Notes: a model not told the origin generated them from the letters alone. A DNA stretch of 9,334 nt from Porphyromonadaceae bacterium (GCA_003517945.1 DOZP01000335.1:1455-10788); one strand, 5' to 3'. Positions 1-7,828 are shown, counted from the first letter of the stretch. Numbers and translations: made by a program.

Positions 1-1295
1 TATATACATACTCCACAATTTTTCCATCGTGAACACTTTCTGCATTTAGAAATAACATCTTCATATAATTTCGAATACAAAGAGTTAATTTCATTTATAT
101 TAAGAGACACTCCGTGAGAATCGACATATCCCAAAAGAGTATCTTGTCCTATTTTTTCACATGATAGAATTTTACCATTAACGGTTAAAAACAGTTTTTT
201 GTAAAAAGGAGGACATGTTCCTGTTGGAATATATGCTTGGTTTTTATTAGAAAAGAACAGATCAGATAGCGTTTTGTAGGTATTTCCTAAATAGGCGTCC
301 ATAAACATGGTTAATTTAGTAATTTGAGGGTTGATACTTAAGGCATCAACTATATCTTCACAATTTCGCATTTGTTCATAACTTTCAGGCTTACTAACAA
401 ACATATTATAAAATTCGTTTTTCTTATCTTCAGCAATTCCGTTCGAGGTCAATTCTGAAATCCAAGGTGTTTTGTTGAATGCATTTTTTATAAAATTATA
501 TATACTTGAAAAAGAATTGCGATCGTGAAGTACAGCATTAAAATTTACATGAGTATCAAAATATTCAGGGTATTTTTTCTTTAGCAGGATTGCATTAGCA
601 TATACTTTGTCAAAAGATTCTTTTCCTGATCTATTTACTCTATAGCTACTGTTTTCTTTTGTTCCATCTAGACTAATTAATAGATTGAATTTTTTCTCGA
701 CGATATAATCCATATATTTTGATAATAACACGGCATTAGTGGTCATATTGTACTGAAAAGACATATTTTTTAATTGAATTTTTTCTAAATAATCTATTAT
801 CTGTCTAATCAAAGGAAAGTTCATTAATGGTTCACCTCCATAAAATCCAATAGTGATTATATTATCAAATGAAATATTCTTGTATGAATTCCATAAATCT
901 ACTAAAAAATCAATCAATTTTTTTACTTGCTCAAAGTTTTGTTTTATTCCTATTCGTTTGTCATAATTTTCATAAAGTGCTCCATATCCACAATATTTAC
1001 ATGACAAATTACAATCATCTGTTACTTCTATAACGAGTTGCCTAAGATTTGCAAGATTAGATTCTATATACAACGGATCATATTCACTTTCTAAAGTTGG
1101 TAATTCTTTACTCAAAAGTCCTTTTTCTTCAAGAAAGGTTAAATTGTCAAAAATTAAACCATCCGTATTTTTGCTTTCGTTATATGTTTCAATGGTAGTG
1201 GAACAGTCAGGTGAGATTAATAAAAAGTCATTTAATTTTGAACTATAAATATATTTATATCCTTTATTTGATATAATAAACTCATTGTTATTCAT
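1..1295 (-). CDS. Radical SAM/SPASM peptide maturase, C-terminus cut by window edge
   Basis: Reading the minus strand from ATG at 1295 gives 431 uninterrupted codons to the left edge with no stop, so the C-terminus is missing. Seen: the radical SAM cluster motif CxxxCxxC at C95, C99 and C102 (DDCNLSCKYCGYG), which binds the [4Fe-4S] cluster that cleaves S-adenosylmethionine; the GGEP motif at 153-156; and a C-terminal SPASM-type cysteine set at C361, C379, C418, C421, C427 and C430 (ending CGVC), which would hold auxiliary clusters. Residues 1-85 precede the SAM barrel and could recognise the leader peptide, as in other RiPP maturases (inference). It lies 74 bp downstream of the double-glycine precursor gene, so that peptide is the likely substrate. 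It resembles maturases of the GG-Bacteroidales class from memory. No upstream ATG or Shine-Dalgarno is present. The gene is very AT-rich (17 of 60 bases G+C at 541-600). An anaerobic sulfatase maturase is less likely because no sulfatase is nearby. Confidence 0.9.
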   Translation of the reverse strand, partial: MNNNEFIISNKGYKYIYSSKLNDFLLISPDCSTTIETYNESKNTDGLIFDNLTFLEEKGLLSKELPTLESEYDPLYIESNLANLRQLVIEVTDDCNLSCKYCGYGALYENYDKRIGIKQNFEQVKKLIDFLVDLWNSYKNISFDNIITIGFYGGEPLMNFPLIRQIIDYLEKIQLKNMSFQYNMTTNAVLLSKYMDYIVEKKFNLLISLDGTKENSSYRVNRSGKESFDKVYANAILLKKKYPEYFDTHVNFNAVLHDRNSFSSIYNFIKNAFNKTPWISELTSNGIAEDKKNEFYNMFVSKPESYEQMRNCEDIVDALSINPQITKLTMFMDAYLGNTYKTLSDLFFSNKNQAYIPTGTCPPFYKKLFLTVNGKILSCEKIGQDTLLGYVDSHGVSLNINEINSLYSKLYEDVISKCRKCSRWKNCGVCI

Positions 1296-1325
1296 ATTTA
1301 TATTGTTATGGTATTGATGAATTAA

Positions 1326-1363
1326 AATAAAAGGGGGCAATGTGAAATTTGCCTCCTTTTATT
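1326..1363 (-). terminator. Stem-loop between precursor peptide and maturase genes
   Basis: Arms 1326-1340 and 1349-1363 pair over 15 positions with one mismatch (near 1335) around an 8-base loop at 1341-1348. The core pairing is AGG-GGCAA with TTGCC-CCT on the minus strand, flanked by A-rich and T-rich runs, so transcripts leaving it end in a U-rich stretch. It starts 7 bp after the precursor stop codon and ends about 30 bp before the maturase start. A partial terminator here would let the cell make much more precursor than enzyme, a common arrangement in RiPP operons (inference). The same hairpin would be slightly more stable on the plus strand (G-U instead of A-C), but no plus-strand gene precedes it. 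Confidence 0.65.
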
Positions 1364-1369
1364 AAAGAA

Positions 1370-1582
1370 TTAAGACAAACTTCCACTTATATATCCACCT
1401 CCTGGGGATTCTAAATTACCAGAATTATTGGCACCTCCATTGCCCATTGTGCTACTTCCACCTGTATCCCAATATCTACAACCACAAATGCAACAGCCTC
1501 CACCTCTAAGTTTGTTGAGTTCTTTTTTCCCCAATTCGTTGTTACTTAAATAAGTAAGTTTTAGTTTTTTTAATTTCTTCAT
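1370..1582 (-). CDS. Double-glycine-leader RiPP precursor peptide, Cys-rich core
   Basis: A 70-residue peptide. Residues 1-28 look like a leader: basic N-terminus (MKKLKKLKL), then the pattern N-x-L-x-K-x-EL-x-x-LRGG ending at G27-G28, typical of precursors cut after double glycine by C39-type peptidases of peptide-exporting ABC transporters. The remaining 42 residues start with a cysteine cluster (C30, C31, C33, C35), followed by an aromatic pair (Y37, W38) and a tail rich in Gly, Ser and Asn (GGSST, SPGGG, ending SGSLS) with no further cysteines. The leader and the GGSST...SPGG pattern match what I remember of the GG-Bacteroidales natural product precursor family (TIGR04149-like). A radical SAM/SPASM enzyme follows on the same strand, so thioether or other radical-made links in the core are plausible. 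The final structure and activity are unknown. ATG at 1582 is chosen because the leader starts there and a good promoter lies 28 bases upstream. Confidence 0.88.
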   Translation of the reverse strand: MKKLKKLKLTYLSNNELGKKELNKLRGGGCCICGCRYWDTGGSSTMGNGGANNSGNLESPGGGYISGSLS

Positions 1583-1609
1583 GATTGATATTTTTTAAAA
1601 TTTACATTG

Positions 1610-1640
1610 CAAATATATACGGTAATATTGAATATTCACA
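1610..1640 (-). promoter_or_regulatory. Predicted Bacteroidetes promoter of the precursor peptide gene
   Basis: On the minus strand, TATATTTG (1617-1610) matches the Bacteroidetes -7 consensus TAnnTTTG exactly, and TGTG (1640-1637), 19 bases upstream, matches three of four bases of the -33 TTTG. Transcription would begin near 1605 and leave an untranslated leader of about 20 bases before ATG at 1582. It sits in the 182-bp gap 1583-1764, which is AT-rich and otherwise shows no gene. It implies that the RiPP cassette is transcribed independently of the beta-propeller gene upstream. Confidence 0.6.
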
Positions 1641-1764
1641 TAAATTTATATTTAGAGTAGCTAATTGTATGGATAAGTATAGTATTCGGTATGTAATGAA
1701 TTGAAAATGGTTCAAAATTAACAAATATTTATTGTGTATAAAATCTTGTTAAACGAATATTCTT

Positions 1765-3069
1765 CTATTTTTTTAATTGTGCAACAATTAATATCGGATT
1801 ATCGTTTTCCTTTATTTTTTTTATCGTGTTTTCGAGAACCTGCTTTCGTTCTTCACTCGACCAACTATCACTTTTTATTTCGTAATGCTTCATTTTGCAT
1901 ATATCTGTATGAATATCACAATCTTTTAATTCTCGTCCTTTGGTATAAAAACGAACAAACTGCGATGCTTTACAGGCTTGTATTAAATATTCTCCGGAAT
2001 TAAATTCCGGTTCAAAAGGCAAACCTCCGTCATAATCATTGAATATGCCGAAATGAAGACGTTCCGTATCAAAATTTAATTGTTGTTTATAATTATACAA
2101 TTCACCGGTTTGTTTGTCATACAATAAATAACATGCTAAGGTTTGTTGGATATATCCAAGGTTGTAAATTATAAAGAAGTAACGGTTACTTTCAAAAAAA
2201 CGGGTGGTATACGTATTGTTCTCGTGACAATAACGACTAAACTCTTTCTGATCGCCCAGATATTCCAGTCTGTGGAGTAAGGGTACTTTGGTGATTTTCT
2301 GCTCAACGCAGACCGGATTAAGAGCGAGCGTTTCGGCTGAAACAGCAAACAAAGTATCTGAATAATAGGGATGAAAACGTATCTTTCCATTTCGGCGAGA
2401 CAGCATGCGGTGAAAACGGGACGCATTTGTTTGTGGCAGATTGGCGGATTTAAATTTCTCATGATTCGGAAATGTTTTGATAATACGCCTGTCTGTTCCG
2501 ATAATTTCCAGACGATTGTCCTCCTTTCCGGTATTCCATAAAGCCACGGCAATTTTGCCGGTATCAATCGCAGCGATGAAATTCCCGACGCCATATACTT
2601 CATCGCTTAAATTTATCTTTTTATGAACTATTTTACCATCAAAATCAAATACTGCTATATATTTATTATTCCTTTTATCTTGAGCACAATAGATTAATTC
2701 TTCTTGCTCCAATATGTCAAATCCAAAACATTCGCCGATAATTCTTCGTAAAAACGAGCCATCCCGGCGGAACATATACAAATCACTGGAGTTATCAAGT
2801 ATAAAAATATACGTATTCGTCATCAGTACTTTTCCTATGTCTTGAATCGTACATTCTTCGTTTTTCTCCAAAGGGATATAAAACAAACTGTCGATAAATT
2901 GCGTAACGCGAATTGTATCGTCTTTTTCCTTATAATTACTCGTAATAATCGTAAGTGTATCGCCCGCAACAACTTCATCCTGCAAACGATCTCTTTCTGA
3001 TTTGTGACTTGAATAATTGCATTGCACAAAAAAGAATAGACTAAAAATGGTTATTATATGTTTCTGCAT
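1765..3069 (-). CDS. 6-bladed beta-propeller lipoprotein
   Basis: 434 residues. A short hydrophobic signal ends in FVQC with Cys17 as the likely lipid attachment site, so the protein is probably anchored at the cell envelope; the lipobox is loose, as is common in Bacteroidetes. The body is a run of beta-rich segments with hydrophobic/D-G turns (SDLYMFRRDGSF, IAVFDFDGKIV, ACYLLYDKQTGELY) and carries the NDYDGGLPFEP signature at 344-354, typical of the Bacteroidetes 6-bladed beta-propeller family (PF17170-like). The ending (NPILIVAQLKK) also fits. No catalytic residues are known for the family; binding of a ligand or partner is a guess. It starts 20 bp after the two-component regulator stop codon, so co-transcription with it is likely. 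Such lipoproteins also occur beside RiPP cassettes, and one lies 182 bp downstream, so either partnership is possible. Base composition is mixed, between the GC-richer regulator and the AT-rich RiPP cassette. Confidence 0.85.
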   Translation of the reverse strand: MQKHIITIFSLFFFVQCNYSSHKSERDRLQDEVVAGDTLTIITSNYKEKDDTIRVTQFIDSLFYIPLEKNEECTIQDIGKVLMTNTYIFILDNSSDLYMFRRDGSFLRRIIGECFGFDILEQEELIYCAQDKRNNKYIAVFDFDGKIVHKKINLSDEVYGVGNFIAAIDTGKIAVALWNTGKEDNRLEIIGTDRRIIKTFPNHEKFKSANLPQTNASRFHRMLSRRNGKIRFHPYYSDTLFAVSAETLALNPVCVEQKITKVPLLHRLEYLGDQKEFSRYCHENNTYTTRFFESNRYFFIIYNLGYIQQTLACYLLYDKQTGELYNYKQQLNFDTERLHFGIFNDYDGGLPFEPEFNSGEYLIQACKASQFVRFYTKGRELKDCDIHTDICKMKHYEIKSDSWSSEERKQVLENTIKKIKENDNPILIVAQLKK

Positions 3070-3089
3070 ATTCTAAAAAAATTTTCTTT

Positions 3090-6000
3090 TTATTTTTCTT
3101 CTGTTTGATTTTCAGGATCGAAATACGTTGCGTCTAATGTGTTTCCTCCTTTCTGGTAGATTGAGGGGGCTATGCCGAATTGTGTTTTGAAGCATTTGCT
3201 GAAATAGAACGGGTCGTTGATTCCTACTTTGTAGGATATTTCGGAGATTGTCAGATTGCCCGTTTGCAGCAGTTCGGCGGCTTTTTTCATGCGGATGATG
3301 CGGATGTATTCGTTGGGGGAGTAGCCGGTTACTCCTTTGACTTTTTTGTAGAAGATGGTTCGTCCGACTTTCATTTGTCCCGCAAAATCATCGACTGAAA
3401 ATTCGGCGTTGGACATGTTTTTTTCGAGTACCAGGTTGAGTTTTTCCGAAAATTCTTTGTCCTTGTCGTTTGTACAGATTGATGTTTGGATTATGCCGGG
3501 TTCGGACGAATATTTTTTTCGCAGGATTTCCCGTTGCTCCATCAGTTTAAATATGCGCGCGAGCAACAGTTTTATTCTGAAAGGTTTGGAGATGTATGCG
3601 TCGGCGCCTTGTTCGAATCCTTCGATCATGTTTTCCTGTGTGCTTAGAGCCGTGAGCAGGATGACCGGGATGTGGCTTGTCTGAAAGTCTGATTTCAGGC
3701 GTTTGGTCACTTCGAAGCCGTTCATGTTCGGCATCAGCACGTCGCACACGATCAGGTCGTATTCGCCCGCTTCGGTTTTTTCCAGGCCGATTTTGCCGTC
3801 TTCCGCCACATCGGTTTCGAAATAGAGGCTGAGTTCTTCTTTCAGGAAGTTACGCACATCGCTGTCGTCTTCGATGATCAGCACTTTGTAGGGGTTGAGC
3901 GGTTTGACGAATGCGTCTTTGGCCGGCGGGGCGTCCGATGCATCCGGATAGACTACGTTTGAGATTTCTTTCATCAGGATATTGTTCGGGATCAGGAAAT
4001 CGTTCTCCTTGTATTTTGATTTGTCAAGCGGAAGGACAATGGTAAAAGCGGAACCTCCTCCGTCGTTTTCATTAAAAAAGATAGTTCCCTGGTGAACATT
4101 TACCAGTTCGTGTGTCAGGTGAAGCCCGATACCGATGCTATCGGAGGAAAAACTACTTTGCATAAAGCGTTTGAATAATTCTTCCTGTTTTTCTTTCGGG
4201 ATACCGACTCCGTTGTCCGATACCTGCATCCGCAAGCATTTTTCCGCAGAATCAATGGTTACGGTCAGGGTGACTTTTCCGCCGGATGGTGTATATTTGA
4301 ATGCATTAGACAACAGGTTGTACGTTATCTTGTCGACTTTTTCCTTGTCTATGTGCGTTTTGTAATGATCCGAGGAAGAGATGAAGCGAAAATCCATATT
4401 TTTGGATTGTGCGATGTCTTTGAAACTGTAAAATATTTCTTTCAGAAAAGCGATTACGTCTGTTTCTTCCAGTGATAGGGCCAGTTTGTTATTCTGCATT
4501 TTCCGGAATTCAAGAAGCTGGTTTATAAGGCGCAGCAGCCTTTGCGTGCTTTTGTCCATGATTCGCAGGGGAGATAACAGTTCTTTGGGAAGCATGTCCG
4601 CTTTTTGTTCCATTTTTTCAAGCCCTCCCTTGATCAGTGTCAGCGGAGTACGGAATTCGTGTGATATATTGGTGAAAAAGACAAGTTTATAGTTTGTCAG
4701 TTGTTCTTCCAGCTTTATTTTGTTGTTCAGTTGTGCAAAATTGCGGGCTATGCGGAATGCCAGGTAAAGAATGCCGGTCGTGATGATTATGTAAAGCAGG
4801 TAGGCATATCTTGTTTTCCAGAAAGGAGGTTTGATGGTTATCTGCATGGACGCTTCCCGTGTATCCCAGACGCCGGTGCTGTTACTTGCTTTTACCCGTA
4901 AAGTATATTTACCGGGAGGGATGTTTTTATAGGAGGCCTTGTTTTCTGTGGCAGCCGTACTCCAGGTTTTGTCATAATGCTCAAGAATGTATGAGTATTT
5001 CGTCATATTCGATTCGGAGAAGTTGAATGTTGAAAAATCAACGGAGAATGTGTTTTGCGTATGATTCAGCGTTAATTTATCGGAGTATGGTAATGATTGC
5101 GGCATAGGCGCTTCTTTATCGCTTGCATTTGTTTCGATTCCGTTTATAGTCAGGTTGGTGAAAACGACAGGTGAAGAAAAAGAAACTTTTTTGAGCGTGG
5201 ACGGGTCGATCACGATCAAACCGTGGTTGGAGCCAAAGATTAATTCTCCGTAATCATTCATGCAGGCGCTGTTTTCACAATAGGCATTTCCTAATCCGTA
5301 AATGGAGAATGAATAGTTTTCAAATGTATTGTTTCTTGTCAGCAGGCGTGAAATTCCATATTCCGTTGTTATCCAGATATTATTAAAACGGTCTTCTGCC
5401 AACGACTGGATTGTATTATTGACAAGTCCGTTATCCGTCGTCATGTGTTGGAAGGCAAGTGACCTGTAATCATTCGCCGGTTTACAGACGCTAAGCCCCG
5501 AGCCTGCGGTGCCAATCCACATATTTCCTTTTGTGTCACATAGCAGGGCCCGGATTTCATTGTTTTTCAGGTGTCCGTTTTGGTAATTATAATGGAAATA
5601 GTCCGCCGGGCTATTTATCAGCGAATCCGGATGAAAAACGAACAGCCCGTCGTCACATCCGCACCATAACATCCCGTTTTTATCTTCGCTGATGAAGCGC
5701 ATTTGCCTTGTCGAATAGTTATTATTGAAAAAGTGACGGAAGGAAAATGCGCCCTTCCCGTCTTCTATCGCAAGGTCAAGTCCTCCGCCGAATGTTGCTA
5801 TCCACATGCGTCCCTTCGCGTCTTTATATATATGGAATATATTGTTGTTAGCCAAAGAATTCGGATTGTCGGGGTCTTGGCGGTACCATTCGTTGTCGAT
5901 ACAAAGCCCGCTTCCGCGGCTTCCCAGCCATGTTCTTCCCTTCGCGTCTTTTATGATTTCATAGATACTGGACGAATAGGAGTGTTTTTGTATGACTTTC

Positions 6001-7397
6001 GTCATTTGTCCGTTGTATTCATAGACCTGCCCCTTGCGTGTAGCGACAAGGATGTTTCCGTTTTCGGCCTTGCGTATCATGCGTATCGTATTGGAGCGGT
6101 CCATCAGTTGTTTGTCTTCCGGATAAATGCGCCTGACGTCTTCGTTCATCACGGTAAGGACAGAGATGCCTGCATGATCTGTTCCTACCCAGATGGCTCC
6201 GGAACGGTCTTCAAATACATTGTGCAGGAAATCGGCCCCGATGGGGCTGCTGCCGTCGACCGACGAAGTGTAATGATACATTTTTTCAGATGCGATATGA
6301 TACGCAAAAAGCCCGTTGCCATACGTCGATATCCAGATTATATTTCTCGAATCATGAACGATACTGTATCGTTCGTAGTCTACATATCCGATTTTATCTT
6401 CGGGGATGAGGGTGAATAACCGGGATACGTTATTTTCTTTGTTTATGTACCAAAGTTTACCGCTGTGGTTGTATATCCAGTTATTACCCCTGTTGTCTGT
6501 AATGGTTATTCCCGCCTTGGGTTCTTCGCGTAAAAGCGCATTGCCCCCGGATATTTTTTTGTAACGGGGGTCGTACGTAAAAACTCCTTCTGTCGTCAGG
6601 ATGATGAGCTCGTTATTGTGGTAGATACAGCCTGTCGGCGTACATTGTCCCGTATAGGGCAGGAATAGTGTACTTTCCCGTTTTTTCGACAACAGATCGT
6701 ATGTTATGATTTCGTTCCCCTGTGTAATAAAGAAAATTTTCTTCTTTTCGTCGCCGGCAACGAAGCGGTAGTCTTTTTGATCTTCTATGATCTCACTGTC
6801 GTTTCCGGAAACGGTAACGAGCCCTTTCTGCGTACCTATCCAGATTGTGTTTTCAGGACTTTCATAAACGAAAGATACGCGGTTGTCCGGAAGGTTGTTT
6901 TGTTCTTTCGAATAACCGGCGGAAGAAAACCGGCCGTCTTTGAATTGTACATGACGCGCTCCGTTCCCGTTTCTATGGGATAACCATACATCACCGTTGT
7001 TTGCCATCATAATGTTCGTATATCTCCGGTACAGTTCTCCGTTACCCGTGTAGTCTACGAAACGGTCGTGTTTCATGTCGTAACAACTGTATAGTTCCGG
7101 CGACGTAGCGATCCAGATAAAGCCGTTTTTGTCTTCTTTTATAATACTTGTACGCTGGTCGATGAGGGATATTTTCAGCGCGGGATCGGGACGCAACGTC
7201 ATGAACGAGTTACCGTCGTAACGGCATAATCCGTCTATGGTAGACATCCACAGAAAACCTTTGCTATCCTGGTAAAAATATCGTACGGTATTGTTTGCCA
7301 GTCCGTTGTCCGTACGTATCTGTACCGTGCGGATTTCTATATCGGCACGGCATATATATGACAACAACAGGCCTAATATGAAGATATATTTTTTCAT
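3090..7397 (-). CDS. Hybrid two-component system sensor/regulator (HTCS)
   Basis: One-component fusion of a periplasmic sensor with a full phosphorelay. Numbering from ATG at 7397 (1435 residues): signal peptide about 1-18 (MKKYIFILGLLLSYICRA); about 40-735, two-component-regulator propeller repeats with recurring D-x-x-G-x-x-W-I/L-G/A-T units; Y_Y_Y domain about 780-855; transmembrane helix about 863-882; HisKA with phosphorylated His913 (ISHEFRTPL); HATPase with N-box Asn1031 (NLLSNAFKYT) and DNGVGIP from Asp1061; receiver with acidic pair EDD, phosphorylated Asp1219 (VCDVLMP), Thr1249 and Lys1271; AraC-type DNA-binding domain about 1325-1417. All key residues are present, so it should be functional. 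Proteins of this type sense breakdown oligosaccharides in the periplasm and switch on polysaccharide utilisation genes. Neighbouring GH28 and rhamnose mutarotase suggest a pectic, rhamnose-containing ligand. The frame is open to a TTG at 7418, but ATG at 7397 gives a clean signal peptide; ATG at 7403 is also possible. Confidence 0.97.
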   Translation of the reverse strand: MKKYIFILGLLLSYICRADIEIRTVQIRTDNGLANNTVRYFYQDSKGFLWMSTIDGLCRYDGNSFMTLRPDPALKISLIDQRTSIIKEDKNGFIWIATSPELYSCYDMKHDRFVDYTGNGELYRRYTNIMMANNGDVWLSHRNGNGARHVQFKDGRFSSAGYSKEQNNLPDNRVSFVYESPENTIWIGTQKGLVTVSGNDSEIIEDQKDYRFVAGDEKKKIFFITQGNEIITYDLLSKKRESTLFLPYTGQCTPTGCIYHNNELIILTTEGVFTYDPRYKKISGGNALLREEPKAGITITDNRGNNWIYNHSGKLWYINKENNVSRLFTLIPEDKIGYVDYERYSIVHDSRNIIWISTYGNGLFAYHIASEKMYHYTSSVDGSSPIGADFLHNVFEDRSGAIWVGTDHAGISVLTVMNEDVRRIYPEDKQLMDRSNTIRMIRKAENGNILVATRKGQVYEYNGQMTKVIQKHSYSSSIYEIIKDAKGRTWLGSRGSGLCIDNEWYRQDPDNPNSLANNNIFHIYKDAKGRMWIATFGGGLDLAIEDGKGAFSFRHFFNNNYSTRQMRFISEDKNGMLWCGCDDGLFVFHPDSLINSPADYFHYNYQNGHLKNNEIRALLCDTKGNMWIGTAGSGLSVCKPANDYRSLAFQHMTTDNGLVNNTIQSLAEDRFNNIWITTEYGISRLLTRNNTFENYSFSIYGLGNAYCENSACMNDYGELIFGSNHGLIVIDPSTLKKVSFSSPVVFTNLTINGIETNASDKEAPMPQSLPYSDKLTLNHTQNTFSVDFSTFNFSESNMTKYSYILEHYDKTWSTAATENKASYKNIPPGKYTLRVKASNSTGVWDTREASMQITIKPPFWKTRYAYLLYIIITTGILYLAFRIARNFAQLNNKIKLEEQLTNYKLVFFTNISHEFRTPLTLIKGGLEKMEQKADMLPKELLSPLRIMDKSTQRLLRLINQLLEFRKMQNNKLALSLEETDVIAFLKEIFYSFKDIAQSKNMDFRFISSSDHYKTHIDKEKVDKITYNLLSNAFKYTPSGGKVTLTVTIDSAEKCLRMQVSDNGVGIPKEKQEELFKRFMQSSFSSDSIGIGLHLTHELVNVHQGTIFFNENDGGGSAFTIVLPLDKSKYKENDFLIPNNILMKEISNVVYPDASDAPPAKDAFVKPLNPYKVLIIEDDSDVRNFLKEELSLYFETDVAEDGKIGLEKTEAGEYDLIVCDVLMPNMNGFEVTKRLKSDFQTSHIPVILLTALSTQENMIEGFEQGADAYISKPFRIKLLLARIFKLMEQREILRKKYSSEPGIIQTSICTNDKDKEFSEKLNLVLEKNMSNAEFSVDDFAGQMKVGRTIFYKKVKGVTGYSPNEYIRIIRMKKAAELLQTGNLTISEISYKVGINDPFYFSKCFKTQFGIAPSIYQKGGNTLDATYFDPENQTEEK

Positions 7398-7420
7398 TTG
7401 CATGTGTATTTTAAACAATG

Positions 7421-7436
7421 CAAAATTACAAAATTA
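7421..7436 (-). promoter_or_regulatory. Possible -7 region upstream of the HTCS gene, tandem repeat
   Basis: Minus-strand TAATTTTG occurs twice back to back (7436-7429 and 7428-7421); both copies fit the -7 consensus TAnnTTTG. No TTTG stands at the required 19-21 bases upstream of either copy, so promoter activity is uncertain. It lies in the 52-bp gap after the rhamnose mutarotase gene and could give the regulator a basal supply independent of the enzymes upstream. Confidence 0.3.
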
Positions 7437-7449
7437 TGTTGTTAAGGAC

Positions 7450-7764
7450 TTAATCCATGTGGAATACTTCCGGAAGCGGTATGCTGACAGGCGAATTGTC
7501 CGGATTCACTTCCATGATATCGGCCATATAATCCCACCATTTCCGCACAACCGGATTTGTTCCCATATCTTGTGAAGATTCTTCTCCTTTGGTCTTCTGG
7601 AATGCAAACAGAATGTTTGTTTCTTTATCCCAGTAAATGGAATAGTCGTATACGCCGTTTTTTGACAGTAGTTCCCTCAATTCCGGCCAGATCGCGGCAT
7701 GGCGTTTTTCATATTCTTCTTCACATCCCGGTTTCAGGTACATTTTAAATGCTTCTCGTTTCAT
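7450..7764 (-). CDS. rhaM: L-rhamnose mutarotase
   Basis: Interconverts the alpha and beta anomers of L-rhamnose in the cytoplasm, helping feed the rhamnose isomerase pathway. Starting at ATG 7764 gives exactly 104 residues, the length of E. coli RhaM as I remember it, and the active-site residues fall at the same numbers: Tyr18, His22, Tyr41 and the Trp76-Trp77 pair. Family signatures are visible: EEYEKRHAAIWPEL at 16-29, RKWWDYM at 74-80, and NPDNSPV followed by PLPEVF at 87-101. The reading frame stays open upstream to a TTG at 7842, but those 26 extra residues have no counterpart in the family and the predicted promoter lies inside them. The gene sits 82 bp after the GH28 gene and 52 bp before the regulator on the same strand. 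Rhamnose released from a pectic glycan by this locus is the likely substrate. Confidence 0.95.
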   Translation of the reverse strand: MKREAFKMYLKPGCEEEYEKRHAAIWPELRELLSKNGVYDYSIYWDKETNILFAFQKTKGEESSQDMGTNPVVRKWWDYMADIMEVNPDNSPVSIPLPEVFHMD

Positions 7765-7796
7765 AGGTATCGTGTGTTTTAATGATTGATATGGTG

Positions 7797-7828
7797 CTAA
7801 AGTAGTGATATTTGAGTTCCAAGCCAAA
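7797..7828 (-). promoter_or_regulatory. Predicted Bacteroidetes promoter of the rhamnose mutarotase gene
   Basis: On the minus strand a perfect -33 TTTG (7828-7825) is followed after 20 bases by TACTTTAG (7804-7797), which fits TAnnTTTG except for one base. Transcription would start near 7790, about 26 bases before ATG at 7764. It lies just after the GH28 stop codon, so the mutarotase, and perhaps the regulator beyond it, can be transcribed without the GH28 gene. It also supports the ATG at 7764 over the upstream TTG. Confidence 0.55.

Noticed and set aside
1..1295. Anaerobic sulfatase-maturing enzyme as alternative identity of the radical SAM protein
   Set aside because: No sulfatase is nearby, while a double-glycine precursor peptide lies directly upstream on the same strand.
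1718..1752. Inverted repeat TTAACAA/TTGTTAA downstream of the beta-propeller gene
   Set aside because: It has only seven AT-rich pairs with a 21-base loop, too weak to call a terminator.
1583..1764. Small RNA or attachment site in the 182-bp gap
   Set aside because: Apart from the predicted promoter I see only AT-rich sequence with no convincing fold, direct repeat or tRNA remnant.
1734..2003. 89-codon plus-strand frame near the AT-rich boundary
   Set aside because: It overlaps the 3' end of the beta-propeller gene in antisense and the translation has no family features. The minus-strand gene keeps the conserved family ending there.
5703..6419. 238-codon open frame on the plus strand
   Set aside because: It lies entirely antisense to the propeller part of the regulator, whose repeats are intact; it has no recognisable domain and its codons mirror the minus-strand gene.
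7398..7418. Extension of the regulator to a TTG at 7418
   Set aside because: It adds seven residues before a normal signal peptide; ATG at 7397 is the better start and the extension runs close to the possible -7 region.
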